Positions 8,963 through 17,045 of a DNA stretch of 64,000 bases are shown piece by piece. How positions within the stretch are numbered: position 1 is the stretch's first letter; every line of letters starts with the position of its first letter. The translations under genes and the position numbers were made by a program. The notes under the pieces were generated by a model. The model saw only the letters and a list, made by a program, of their open reading frames with translations. It was not told the DNA's origin and did no database searches. The stretch spans positions 1-64,000 of the forward strand of contig CAJQIZ010000004.1 of the NCBI GenBank assembly GCA_905478555.1, written 5' to 3'. The DNA comes from an uncultured Flavobacteriales bacterium (lineage in GTDB: Bacteria; Bacteroidota; Bacteroidia; Flavobacteriales; BACL11).

Positions 8963-9935
8963 AGGAAAAAGTTGAACCTACGCCAACAGTAGAACGAATA
9001 TTAAAAGTTTGTTGATGAGATTCAATAATATGTTTTACAATGGAAAGTCCTAATCCTGTACCTCCTTTATCTATTGATCTTGCAGAATCTACCCTATAAA
9101 AACGCTCACACAAACGAGAGATATCCTCCTCCTCAATTCCAATTCCATTATCAGAAACCTCTATTAACACCTCTGTTTCTAAATCAAATATTTTAATTTT
9201 AGTAACACCGTTATCCCTCCCGTAAACTATAGAATTATTTACTAAATTAACAAAAACTTGAGATATTTTACTTTCGTTAGCCTCTACAAAAATAGGATCG
9301 TATTCCTTGTCAAAACGTAAGGTAATATCTGATTTTTTCGCTTTATATTCTAAAGATTCTAAAACAGAAAGTGTACAACTAACAATATCAAACTTTTTAG
9401 TTTTTAATGTTTCCGGAGAACTTTCCATATTAGAAATATTAGACAGATCCTCTACAATAGTTATCATTCTCTCTACACTCTTCTGAGTTCTTTGCAAGTA
9501 TTTCCTATTTATTTGTTCGTCCTCCAATGCCCCCTCCAATAAAGTAAGTACATAACCTTGAATATTAAAAATAGGAGTTTTTAATTCATGTGAAACATTA
9601 CCTATAAATTCTCTTCTGAATTTTTCTGTGTCTTTTAAATGTTCTATTTCTATTTGTTTTTCTTTTACCCATTGCTTTACTTCTTTTTCTACTTTATTTA
9701 AATCATAGATAGGCTCATTTAATATTTTTTGAGTGTGAATAGTTCGATATAATAAATTAATTTTTTTCTGAATGTATTTTTTTATCAGTAAAAATGCACT
9801 ACATAAAATCAGAACAAAAAGGATAGAGTAATAAACAAAAGAAATGTTAGTATTTAGTAATGAAGTAAAACCCCAAAATAATAGAATGCTAATTCCAGCA
9901 ATAATGAACGATATTTTTAAAGGACTATTATTCAT
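8943..9935 (-). CDS. phoR: Sensor histidine kinase, PhoR-like
   Basis: A 330-residue kinase with two N-terminal membrane helices (about 8-25 and 33-52) and no sizeable periplasmic sensor. The H-box FIGNVSHELKTPIFN holds the phospho-acceptor H116. The N-box VNLVNNSIVYG, G1 VSDNGIGIEEED and G2 GGTGLGLSIVKHI follow. The short periplasmic loop is a PhoR feature. It overlaps its partner response regulator by 8 bp, and a porin and Na/Pi symporter lie next door, which supports a phosphate role. Calling it PhoR is an inference from that context. Confidence 0.8.
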   Translation of the reverse strand: MNNSPLKISFIIAGISILLFWGFTSLLNTNISFVYYSILFVLILCSAFLLIKKYIQKKINLLYRTIHTQKILNEPIYDLNKVEKEVKQWVKEKQIEIEHLKDTEKFRREFIGNVSHELKTPIFNIQGYVLTLLEGALEDEQINRKYLQRTQKSVERMITIVEDLSNISNMESSPETLKTKKFDIVSCTLSVLESLEYKAKKSDITLRFDKEYDPIFVEANESKISQVFVNLVNNSIVYGRDNGVTKIKIFDLETEVLIEVSDNGIGIEEEDISRLCERFYRVDSARSIDKGGTGLGLSIVKHIIESHQQTFNIRSTVGVGSTFSFTLQKY

Positions 9936-10584
9936 TTATCTGGTAACCTACCCCTTTAATGGTACTTATTAAATTTTCTCCTAATTTCTGTCTTAGTTTT
10001 CTGATATGAACATCAATAGTCCTATCTCCAACAAAGGATTCCGTTCCCCATACTTTTCTCATTATTTCTTCTCTTTTAAACAATCGTCCTCTATCTGAAA
10101 ACAATAAGCAAAGTAAATCAAATTCTTTTTTAGCAAACTTAATTTCTACTCCATTTTTTAACACTCTATGTTTCTCTTTATCAATAATAATATCCGAAAA
10201 TTTAATAATAAAATTCCTTTTATTTCTTCTGAGTAAGGACTGGACTTTAGTAATTAATACTTTTGGTTTCACTGGTTTTGCAATATAATCGTCCGCTCCT
10301 GATTCTAAACCTGCAATTTGAGAATAGTCTTCTGAACGAGCGGTTAAAAAAGTAATGATTACATCTTTCATTTCAGGCATAGACCTCAACTTCATACAAC
10401 ATTCAATTCCATCCATATTTGGCATCATTACATCAAGCAATATTAAATCTGGAATAAAGATAATTGCCTTCTCTAAAGCAATAACTCCATCTCTTGCTGT
10501 TTCTATTTGGTATCCTTCATTTTTCAAGTTATAACTAAGGATCTCCAAAATATCCTTATCATCATCAACTAATAATATTTTCAT
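9928..10584 (-). CDS. phoB: Response regulator, PhoB/OmpR family
   Basis: A receiver domain (acidic VDDD at 6-9, phosphorylatable D51 in LLDVMMPNMDG, K102 region DDYIAKPVKP) followed by an OmpR-type winged helix ending VRKVWGTESF..RTIDVHIRKLRQKLG. At 218 aa the length is normal. It probably binds the TTAACA repeats found upstream of the neighbouring porin and the Na/Pi symporter. It overlaps the kinase gene by 8 bp. The response-regulator call is certain; the phosphate assignment is contextual. Confidence 0.85.
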   Translation of the reverse strand: MKILLVDDDKDILEILSYNLKNEGYQIETARDGVIALEKAIIFIPDLILLDVMMPNMDGIECCMKLRSMPEMKDVIITFLTARSEDYSQIAGLESGADDYIAKPVKPKVLITKVQSLLRRNKRNFIIKFSDIIIDKEKHRVLKNGVEIKFAKKEFDLLCLLFSDRGRLFKREEIMRKVWGTESFVGDRTIDVHIRKLRQKLGENLISTIKGVGYQINE

Positions 10585-10602
10585 AGCTATTTTTATTTTT
10601 TA

Positions 10603-10610
10603 CAAAAGTA
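10603..10610 (-). promoter_or_regulatory. Promoter -7 element for the phoB-phoR operon
   Basis: TACTTTTG on the minus strand, an exact TAnnTTTG match, 18 nt before the phoB start. A TTG 22 bp upstream (10633-10635) may be the -33 element. The Pho-box-like repeats at 10637-10664 lie just beyond it, so autoregulation is possible. Confidence 0.55.
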
Positions 10611-10636
10611 ATAACAAAAAGTATTGATTTTACAAC

Positions 10637-10664
10637 ATTACAATTATTTAACATTAACTTAACA
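10637..10664 (+). promoter_or_regulatory. Putative Pho box (TTAACA direct repeats, 11-bp period)
   Basis: TTAACA occurs at 10648-10653 and 10659-10664, exactly 11 bp apart with a 5-bp spacer. A weaker ATTACA lies a further 11 bp upstream at 10637. The last repeat ends 30 nt before the porin -7 element. The same arrangement recurs at 11733-11749. The spacing and sequence resemble the Bacillus PhoP box rather than the Enterobacterial one. The site lies in the divergent phoB/porin spacer. Confidence 0.6.
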
Positions 10665-10694
10665 TTTTCCTGCGCATCTTGAAAAATATTGACC

Positions 10695-10702
10695 TAAATT
10701 TG
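10695..10702 (+). promoter_or_regulatory. Promoter -7 element for the porin
   Basis: TAAATTTG, an exact TAnnTTTG match, 30 nt before the ATG of the porin and 30 nt after the Pho-box-like repeats. No good -33 TTG is seen at the usual spacing, which suits an activator-dependent promoter. Confidence 0.65.
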
Positions 10703-10732
10703 TACCCAAATTAATATATAAAATATAACAAA

Positions 10733-11662
10733 ATGAAAAAGTTACTTAGTTTAACATTAGTGTTAGCATTTACACTTTCAATAAATGCACAAGAAGGAAA
10801 TCCTTTTGCTAAGGTATTTACTAATTTCAATCATGATAATGATAAAAATGAATTTGAATTAGAAAGAGCTTATTTGGGTTATTCTTACAAAATTGATGAT
10901 AATTTTTCAACGAAAATTACATTTGATGTAGGTAATAATTCATCAGGGTCTACATATACAGCAATGCTTAAAATAGCATCTCTAACTTGGATACCAATGA
11001 AAAATACAAGTATTAATATGGGAATGATTGGAGCCAAGAACTTTAAATTTATGGAAAAAACATGGGGAAGAAGATATATTGAAAAATCTGCATTAGATAA
11101 AGAAAAATGGGCAAATTCTGCTGATTTAGGTGTAAGTTTAGATTATAAAGTATTAGATAATTTTACAATTGATGGACAAATATTAAATGGAGAAGGATAT
11201 AAAAACACTCAAGATGTGGATGGATTAATGAGAGTAGGATTTGGTGGAACATATAAATTATCAAACTTCTCAATTAGAGTTTTTAGAGATATAAAAAGCT
11301 GTGCTTGTTCTGACATAAATCAAGAAATTACTACAGCAGCAGTATCTTATTCAAATAATGGATTGAATATTGGTTTTGAAACTGACATGATGGGAAATTC
11401 TAATAATACTGTAGATATGGATAAAGAAATAATGTCTATATATGGATCATATAAATTATTAGATAAATATACATTATTTGTTAGATATGACGACTATTCC
11501 TCTGAAAACTCATGGGATGAAGATGGTACATATACTATAATAGGTGTTGAAACACGGCTTGCAAAAGGAGTAAAAGCTGCTGCAAACATTAGACAGACTA
11601 CAAATGATGTAAATGATGTAAAAGACAACGCTTTTTATTTAAATCTAGAATATAATTTTTAA
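10733..11662 (+). CDS. Outer-membrane porin, probably phosphate-regulated
   Basis: A 309-residue protein with a signal peptide (1-20, ending INAQ) and alternating beta-strands finishing in the aromatic C-terminus NAFYLNLEYNF expected for Bam recognition. The N-terminal FNHDNDKNEFELERAYLGY resembles phosphate-selective (OprO/P-type) porins of Bacteroidota. It lies beside phoBR and a Na/Pi symporter and carries Pho-box-like repeats upstream, so uptake of phosphate across the outer membrane during limitation is the likely role. The substrate is not proven by sequence. Confidence 0.75.
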   Translation: MKKLLSLTLVLAFTLSINAQEGNPFAKVFTNFNHDNDKNEFELERAYLGYSYKIDDNFSTKITFDVGNNSSGSTYTAMLKIASLTWIPMKNTSINMGMIGAKNFKFMEKTWGRRYIEKSALDKEKWANSADLGVSLDYKVLDNFTIDGQILNGEGYKNTQDVDGLMRVGFGGTYKLSNFSIRVFRDIKSCACSDINQEITTAAVSYSNNGLNIGFETDMMGNSNNTVDMDKEIMSIYGSYKLLDKYTLFVRYDDYSSENSWDEDGTYTIIGVETRLAKGVKAAANIRQTTNDVNDVKDNAFYLNLEYNF

Positions 11663-11683
11663 TAATATATACATCATATGCAA

Positions 11684-11718
11684 AAAAGAGAGTGATTAAC
11701 TTCTCTCTATAATTTTTT
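11684..11718 (+). terminator. Rho-independent terminator after the porin
   Basis: AGAGAG at 11687-11692 pairs with CTCTCT at 11703-11708 across a 10-nt loop, followed by a T-rich run at 11713-11720. It separates the porin from the symporter, which has its own promoter region. Confidence 0.6.
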
Positions 11719-11732
11719 TTAGAGATAAAAAA

Positions 11733-11749
11733 TTAACAATTACTTAACA
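11733..11749 (+). promoter_or_regulatory. Putative Pho box before the Na/Pi symporter
   Basis: TTAACA at 11733-11738 and again at 11744-11749, the same 11-bp period and 5-bp spacer as upstream of the porin. The repeat ends 31 nt before the -7-like element at 11781, against 30 nt at the porin, so position is conserved as well as sequence. Confidence 0.65.
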
Positions 11750-11780
11750 CACACACAATACTTAAAGTCAATATATGTAG

Positions 11781-11788
11781 TATTATTG
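11781..11788 (+). promoter_or_regulatory. Promoter -7-like element for the Na/Pi symporter
   Basis: TATTATTG differs from TAnnTTTG at one position and is followed by C, as is common here. It lies 26 nt before the ATG. Confidence 0.5.
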
Positions 11789-11814
11789 CATAATTAATTA
11801 AAACAAAAAATATT

Positions 11815-13527
11815 ATGAATTTTGGAATTTACGAACTTTTAAATCTAATAGGAGCACTTGGATTTTTCATTTATGGAATGAAAATAATGAGTGATGGAAT
11901 ACAAAAAGCAGGAGGAACAAAAATGCGTCAAATTCTAGGAGGGATGACATCAAATAGATATTTCGGTGTAATGACAGGGTTTTTAATTACCGCAATTGTA
12001 CAATCCTCTTCTGCTACTACGGTAATGACGGTAAGTTTTGTAAATGCAGGACTACTTACTTTAGTTGAATCAGCAGGAGTAATGATGGGGGCTAATATTG
12101 GAACAACCATTACTGCTTGGATTATCTCAATTTTAGGATTTAAGGTTAAGATGTCAGCTATAGCATTGCCAATAATTGCTTTTGGTATGCCAATGATGTT
12201 TTCCAGAAGAACTAAAACAAAGAATTGGGGGGAATTTTTAGTAGGATTTGCCTTGCTATTTATTGGTCTCGCTGAACTAAAGGGTGCCGTTCCAGATGTA
12301 AAAAATAATCCGGAAATTCTTAACTTTTTAGCAGGTTTTGCCGATATATCATTCTTATCAAGATTAATGTTTGTATTAGTGGGAACGGTATTAACTATAG
12401 TAGTTCAATCTTCTACTGCAGCAATGGCTCTTACTCTAGTACTGTGTAGCACAGGTGTAATTCCATTTGAAGTAGCAGCTGCTATGGTTTTAGGTGAAAA
12501 TATTGGAACAACTATTACTGCTGAATTAGCATCATTGGTAGGAAATGTTCACGCTAAGCGTTCAGCGAGAATTCACTCAATGTTTAATATTATTGGGGTA
12601 ACTTGGATGCTTATTCTAATGCCTTATGCACTAGATATAGTAGAATATATTTCCATGAATTATTTTGGATCTATTTCACCATACACAGCCGTAGATGGAT
12701 GGGGAGACAGTATGTCACCAGTACCAATCGCCTTATCTATTTTCCATACAGGTTTTAACCTACTTAATGTTCTTATGCTTATTTGGTTTGTTCCTGCTCT
12801 AGTAAGAGTTGCTGAAAGAACAGTGAAATCGCAAGGAGATATGGATGAAGAATTCCACTTGGAACACATTGGTGGTGGATTAATGCAAACAGCTGAACTC
12901 TCAATATTAGAAGCTAAAAAAGAAGTTAGTAAGTTTGGAGATATTTCTACAAGAATTTTTTCTATGATACCAGAATTAATGAAAGAAACAGATAGTAAGA
13001 AGTTTGGAAAATTAATGGATAAAATTAGAAAGTATGAAGACATAACCGACAGAATGGAGGTAGAAATTGCTAATTATTTAGCAAAAGCAGCTCAAGGTGA
13101 AATGAGTGATTCTGCATCCATAAAAACAAGGTCTATGCTTTCTATTATTAACGACATGGAGAGAATTGGAGATATCTGTTATCAAATGTCAATTACTTTA
13201 GAAAGAAAATCAGAACAAAAAATGTATTTCACCCCAGAAATTAGAGAAACTTTAGAGGAAATGATGAAAGAAATATCAAAAGCATTAGAGATAATGAATA
13301 ATAACCTGAATTCTGAATACTCTCAAGTTTTAATTAATGACGCAAATGAAATAGAAATTTCTATAAATAAAATGAGAAATAAATTAAGAAAAACTTATTT
13401 TGAAAAAATTGAAAAGGGAGAATTCAATATTCAAACAGGAATGATTTACAGCAACTTAATACATTCATTAGAAAAAGTAGGAGATCATGTGTTTAATATT
13501 ACAGAAGCAATAATAGGAGAAAAATAA
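11815..13527 (+). CDS. Na/Pi cotransporter family protein with C-terminal PhoU-like domain
   Basis: Sodium-driven inorganic phosphate uptake across the inner membrane. The inverted-repeat transport core shows the paired signatures of the NptA/PNaS family: QSSSATT (63-69) with GANIGTTITA (92-101), and QSSTAAMA (198-205) with GENIGTTITA (about 227). A helical PhoU-like region follows from about residue 350 to the end, with ISIINDMERIGDICYQ and LIHSLEKVGDHVFN. At 570 aa it is a full-length fused form. It shares the Pho-box-like repeat with the porin. Confidence 0.92.
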   Translation: MNFGIYELLNLIGALGFFIYGMKIMSDGIQKAGGTKMRQILGGMTSNRYFGVMTGFLITAIVQSSSATTVMTVSFVNAGLLTLVESAGVMMGANIGTTITAWIISILGFKVKMSAIALPIIAFGMPMMFSRRTKTKNWGEFLVGFALLFIGLAELKGAVPDVKNNPEILNFLAGFADISFLSRLMFVLVGTVLTIVVQSSTAAMALTLVLCSTGVIPFEVAAAMVLGENIGTTITAELASLVGNVHAKRSARIHSMFNIIGVTWMLILMPYALDIVEYISMNYFGSISPYTAVDGWGDSMSPVPIALSIFHTGFNLLNVLMLIWFVPALVRVAERTVKSQGDMDEEFHLEHIGGGLMQTAELSILEAKKEVSKFGDISTRIFSMIPELMKETDSKKFGKLMDKIRKYEDITDRMEVEIANYLAKAAQGEMSDSASIKTRSMLSIINDMERIGDICYQMSITLERKSEQKMYFTPEIRETLEEMMKEISKALEIMNNNLNSEYSQVLINDANEIEISINKMRNKLRKTYFEKIEKGEFNIQTGMIYSNLIHSLEKVGDHVFNITEAIIGEK

Positions 13528-13558
13528 AAAGATAACTTAAAGTTTATTAGTAATTTTT

Positions 13559-13648
13559 ATGAGTTTTGGAATTTCAAATTCTGAAAAAAAGAGAGAATTA
13601 GTAATATTTAATTATGTAATGGGAGAAATTACTAGTAAAATGCAGTAA
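13559..13648 (+). CDS. Possible 29-aa small protein
   Basis: An ATG-initiated frame of 29 codons, starting MSFGISNSEKKRELV and ending EITSKMQ, sits 31 nt after the symporter stop and 42 nt before the terminator at 13691. It could be the last cistron of the symporter transcript. No Shine-Dalgarno or known family is visible, and a frame this short can arise by chance. Confidence 0.2.
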   Translation: MSFGISNSEKKRELVIFNYVMGEITSKMQ

Positions 13649-13690
13649 TGATGAGAGTTCAAGTAGACTTTTAACAATACAATTTATCAA

Positions 13691-13718
13691 AAAAAGGAGA
13701 GTAATAGCTCTCCTTTTT
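13691..13718. terminator. Bidirectional terminator between the symporter and the DUF4399 gene
   Basis: AAAAAGGAGAG at 13691-13701 pairs perfectly with CTCTCCTTTTT at 13708-13718 around a 6-nt loop. It has A and T runs on both sides, so it can serve the two convergent genes. Confidence 0.85.
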
Positions 13719-13747
13719 TTATAATTTATTTTATACTTCTTAACCCT

Positions 13748-14188
13748 TTACTGCACCACTACTTTAATAGTATTACTCAACTCCTCTCCATAAGATTGGT
13801 GTGATCCGTTAGCAAACTGAAGAGTTAAGCAATAAGTTCCTGCTTCTAACTCTAGTTCAGTTTCTGTTTGTCCGGCACCATAATGAATGTGTTGATCATC
13901 AACAGGAATAGTAGTTTCCTCATCAATATGTGTGCAGTTTATAATAATATGATGATGACCAAAACCTTCATTTATTAGTCCAGCTGCTTCTACCTGCATA
14001 CCTTCTACTCCCATTTCTACTGAAAATGGTGAACTTAATGTGTCTCCATCTGATAAGTTTTGGAAAAATACAGATGCATTATATTCTTTTGCTGTTTCTT
14101 CTTGTTCTGATGGATTTTCTGATGTACAGGCACTAAATAATAAAGTAAACATTAGGCTGCTAACAACAAATAGATTTAAATTTTTCAT
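13748..14188 (-). CDS. DUF4399 lipoprotein
   Basis: A 146-residue predicted lipoprotein: the signal peptide ends in the lipobox LLFSAC, so the mature chain starts at the cysteine followed by TSENPSEQ. The DUF4399 core is plain: LSSPFSVEMGVEGMQV, the histidine cluster GHHHIII, DDQHIHYGAGQTETELEL and LTLQFANGSHQSYG. The family's function is unknown; the conserved histidines could bind metal. I start it at the ATG 14186-14188, because the longer frame would add seven residues before a clean signal peptide. Confidence 0.88.
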   Translation of the reverse strand: MKNLNLFVVSSLMFTLLFSACTSENPSEQEETAKEYNASVFFQNLSDGDTLSSPFSVEMGVEGMQVEAAGLINEGFGHHHIIINCTHIDEETTIPVDDQHIHYGAGQTETELELEAGTYCLTLQFANGSHQSYGEELSNTIKVVVQ

Positions 14189-14215
14189 ATTATATAATTT
14201 TAACAGCAAAAATAC

Positions 14216-14223
14216 TATTTTTG
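14216..14223 (+). promoter_or_regulatory. Promoter -7 element for the LuxE-like operon
   Basis: TATTTTTG, an exact TAnnTTTG match, 23 nt before the ATG at 14247. Confidence 0.6.
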
Positions 14224-14246
14224 AAAATCAAAATAGTAGAATTAAG

Positions 14247-15224
14247 ATGAATAGTTTTGTAGAAGAAATATTTAATATCCATTCGGAAGAAGAGTTTGTT
14301 AAAATCTGTCTTAAAATTTATGAACTACAAATGGATAACAATCCTATTTACTCTGCTTACTCTCAAATTATCTTAAAAGGGGAAATCCCTAAAAAATTAG
14401 AAGAAATTCCTTTTTTACCTATTGAGTTTTTTAAGACCGAACAAATTATTTGTGTTACCCGAAAAATTGAAGAGATATTTCTAAGTAGCGGAACTACAGG
14501 AAATCAGAGTAAACATTTGGTTTCCGATTTATCAATTTACGAAAATAGTTTCCAAAATGCATTCCAACTTTTTTATGGTGATATAACGGATTATTGCATC
14601 TTATCCCTCTTACCAAATTATAGGGAAAGAGAAGGTTCTTCTCTGATTTATATGGTAGATGATTTAATAAAAAGAAGTAAACATCCCAAAAGTGGATTTT
14701 ACCTCAACAACTATAAGGAGGTTTCAGAAACTATTTTGGAATTAGAAAAAAATGGACAAAAAACACTATTAATTGGAGTAAGTTATGCTCTTTTAGATCT
14801 GGCAAGGGACTACCCCATGAAATTGGAAAACACCATAATAATGGAAACTGGTGGCACAAAAGGAAAAAGAAAGGAATTACTAAAAGAGGAATTACACAAA
14901 TTACTAAAAGAAGCCTTTAGTTTAGATAGTATCCATTCGGAATATGGAATGACGGAGTTGCTATCTCAATCTTATTCTGAAGGAGATAACATTTTTAAAA
15001 CTCCGCCATGGAAAAAAGTTTTAATAAGAGATGTAAACGATCCACTTACTATTTTAGGAAAAAACAGGAGTGGGGGAATAAATATTATTGATTTAACAAA
15101 CATATATTCTTGTCCGTTTATTGCTACTCAGGATTTAGGGAGACTACATAAAGATGGAAGCTTCTCTGTTTTAGGAAGATTTGATAACTCGGATGTAAGA
15201 GGATGTAATTTATTAGTGCAATGA
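14247..15224 (+). CDS. LuxE/PaaK-like acyl-activating protein
   Basis: A 325-residue member of the acyl-protein synthetase (LuxE) branch of adenylate-forming enzymes. The nucleotide-binding loop LSSGTTGNQSKH is near residue 80, METGGTKGKRKEL near 200, SEYGMTELLSQSY near 230 and TQDLGRLHKDGSFSVLGR near the C-terminus. LuxE activates fatty acids with ATP, but no luxC or luxD partner is nearby, so the substrate here is unknown; cell-wall or lipid acyl groups are possible. It heads a tight operon with an acetyltransferase and a metallo-beta-lactamase-fold lipoprotein through 4-bp overlaps. I start it at the ATG at 14247, since longer readings would overlap the divergent gene. Confidence 0.78.
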   Translation: MNSFVEEIFNIHSEEEFVKICLKIYELQMDNNPIYSAYSQIILKGEIPKKLEEIPFLPIEFFKTEQIICVTRKIEEIFLSSGTTGNQSKHLVSDLSIYENSFQNAFQLFYGDITDYCILSLLPNYREREGSSLIYMVDDLIKRSKHPKSGFYLNNYKEVSETILELEKNGQKTLLIGVSYALLDLARDYPMKLENTIIMETGGTKGKRKELLKEELHKLLKEAFSLDSIHSEYGMTELLSQSYSEGDNIFKTPPWKKVLIRDVNDPLTILGKNRSGGINIIDLTNIYSCPFIATQDLGRLHKDGSFSVLGRFDNSDVRGCNLLVQ

Positions 15225-15727
15225 AAATAAAATTAGCTAAAATATGCGATTTAAATTGCATCATGAAAATGTATAAATCGTGTGTAGAGGGAATGATAAA
15301 AAACGGAATTGACCAATGGGATCATAGCTATCCGAACTCTGAAATTATACAAGAAGATATAAAAAATGAGACTTATTTTATCTGTGAAATGGAAGGGGAA
15401 ATTGTGGGAGGAATAAATATTGACCAAAAGCAAGACTCTACATATTTGGACATAGATTGGGAAGACACCTCTGATTCTTTTTTGGTAGTACACCGATTGG
15501 GAGTAATGCAAGAATTTTGGAATAAGAAGATTGGAACAGATTTGATGTTGTTTACTGAGAATTTAGTGATAGAAAAAAAACTGAAATCCATCCGATTAGA
15601 TACTTATTCAGGAAACCCAAAAGCAATGGAATTTTACAGAAGATTAGGATACAACGAATTGGGAACAATAGATTTGAAACCTAATAAAAACAAGTACCAT
15701 TGTTTTGAAAAAAATATCATAAAATGA
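15221..15727 (+). CDS. GNAT-family N-acetyltransferase
   Basis: A 168-residue GNAT domain. Motif A is seen as VVHRLGVMQEFWNKKIGTDLM, the acetyl-CoA pyrophosphate loop, followed by SIRLDTYSGNPKAMEFYRRLGY, which is motif B. The acceptor substrate is unknown. Its ATG overlaps the preceding stop (ATGA) and its own stop overlaps the next start the same way, so all three proteins are translationally coupled. Confidence 0.88.
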   Translation: MKIKLAKICDLNCIMKMYKSCVEGMIKNGIDQWDHSYPNSEIIQEDIKNETYFICEMEGEIVGGINIDQKQDSTYLDIDWEDTSDSFLVVHRLGVMQEFWNKKIGTDLMLFTENLVIEKKLKSIRLDTYSGNPKAMEFYRRLGYNELGTIDLKPNKNKYHCFEKNIIK

Positions 15728-16644
15728 AATATATCATAATACTTATAAGTATCCTGTTACTTGCCTGCAACACGGCAGAAAAAACTCCACAAACACCTTA
15801 TGTAATGGTATTGGGAGTAGCACAAGATGCGGGATACCCACAAATGAATTGCAAAAAAGAATGTTGTAAAGCAGCTTGGGAAAACTCCAAACTACAAAAA
15901 ATGACTTCCTGCCTTGCAATTATAGACCCCACTAAAAATCAGCAATGGATAATAGATGCCACACCAAATATTAAAGAACAATTACAATTACTAAAAAGTA
16001 AAAGCGGAACAGAAAAAATAGATGGAGTACTCCTTACTCATGCTCATATGGGGCATTATAGCGGATTAATACATTTTGGGAGGGAAGTAATGGGAACAAA
16101 TAATATGCCAGTTTTTGCAATGCCTAAAATGATAACTTTTTTAAAAGAAAATGGACCATGGAGTCAGTTGGTGGAAATAGAAAATATCAGTTTACGAAAA
16201 CTAAAATCAGACTCTACTTTTAGTTTGAATAAAAATATAAAAGTAACTCCTTTTCTGGTTCCGCACAGAGATGAATTTTCGGAAACCGTGGGATATAAAA
16301 TTACGATAAACGAAAAAATACTTTTATTTATTCCGGATATTGACAAATGGGAAAAGTGGGAAACCAATATTGTACCACTAATACAAAAAGTAGATTATGC
16401 TTTTTTGGACGCTACCTTTTATAAAAACGGAGAACTAAAAAGAGATATGAGTGATATACCCCATCCTTTTGTAGAGGAAAGTATGGAACTGTTTTCTAAT
16501 CTATCCGAAACAGATAAACAAAAAGTACACTTCATCCATTTTAACCATACCAACCCTTTATTGATAGAAGGAAGTGCATCACAAAAAGAAGTAACAGAAA
16601 AAGGGTTTAATCTTGCGGAAGAAGGACAGATTTTTAGGTTATAG
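15724..16644 (+). CDS. PqqB-like metallo-beta-lactamase-fold lipoprotein
   Basis: A 306-residue MBL-fold protein with a lipobox (LLLACN, residues 12-17), so it is probably membrane-anchored on the periplasmic side. The motif LTHAHMGHYSGL replaces the classical HxHxDH with HAHMGH, as in the PqqB branch. An early cysteine cluster (NCKKECCKAAW) and FIPDIDKWEKW and IHFNHTNPLL near the C-terminus are also PqqB-like. No other pqq genes are present, so a PQQ role is unlikely, and the substrate is unknown. It is the last gene of the LuxE-like operon. Confidence 0.8.
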   Translation: MKYIIILISILLLACNTAEKTPQTPYVMVLGVAQDAGYPQMNCKKECCKAAWENSKLQKMTSCLAIIDPTKNQQWIIDATPNIKEQLQLLKSKSGTEKIDGVLLTHAHMGHYSGLIHFGREVMGTNNMPVFAMPKMITFLKENGPWSQLVEIENISLRKLKSDSTFSLNKNIKVTPFLVPHRDEFSETVGYKITINEKILLFIPDIDKWEKWETNIVPLIQKVDYAFLDATFYKNGELKRDMSDIPHPFVEESMELFSNLSETDKQKVHFIHFNHTNPLLIEGSASQKEVTEKGFNLAEEGQIFRL

Positions 16645-16678
16645 AAACTTATATTAAAGATATTTTATTTATGAATCT

Positions 16679-16912
16679 TTATACCAAATTGTTAACTGTT
16701 TTTATTTGTTTAGTTTCTTTTTCAGATAATTCAACCTCTTTTTTGTCTCTTTTTTTGGTGGGAACTTTAACCTCTTTTAGTTTATTAGCTATACTATCCC
16801 AATTTACTATCCCTGTCAATTTATAATCTTTGTATATCTCTATAATATCTTTTGAATCATCATAATATTTATTTACAAAACTTTTTGATTTACTCCAACA
16901 AAAAATAAAAGG
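16679..16912 (-). pseudogene. Orphan open frame without a start codon, probable gene remnant
   Basis: In the 401-bp gap 16645-17045 a minus-strand frame stays open for 77 codons between stops and contains no ATG or GTG. Its translation looks coding: CWSKSKSFVNKYYDDSKDII, then EIYKDYKLTGIVNWDSIANK, then a lysine/glutamate-rich tail ending KTVNNLV. I do not recognise the family. A perfect terminator hairpin lies directly upstream at 16924, cutting it off from any promoter, so a 3' fragment of a lost gene is the best reading. The rest of the gap holds the terminator and otherwise nothing I can interpret. Confidence 0.4.
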
Positions 16913-16923
16913 TTACAAAATAA

Positions 16924-16953
16924 AAAACTCCCAACATTTCTGCTGGGAGTTTT
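16924..16953. terminator. Bidirectional terminator
   Basis: AAAACTCCCA at 16924-16933 pairs perfectly with TGGGAGTTTT at 16944-16953 around a 10-nt loop. It lies downstream of the alpha/beta hydrolase on the minus strand and of the PqqB-like gene on the plus strand. Confidence 0.85.
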
Positions 16954-17045
16954 AAATTCAAATTAAAACACAATTAAGCTGCCGTATTCGTATTTCTTGT
17001 TTCATGAAATTCTAAACAACTAAAAAACATTAACTACGCACTACA

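Noticed and set aside
16957..17045. A 15-codon frame (MKQEIRIRQLNCVLI) on the minus strand before the 16924 terminator
   Set aside because: It is too short to support, has no promoter or family, and lies in the trailer of the alpha/beta hydrolase transcript.
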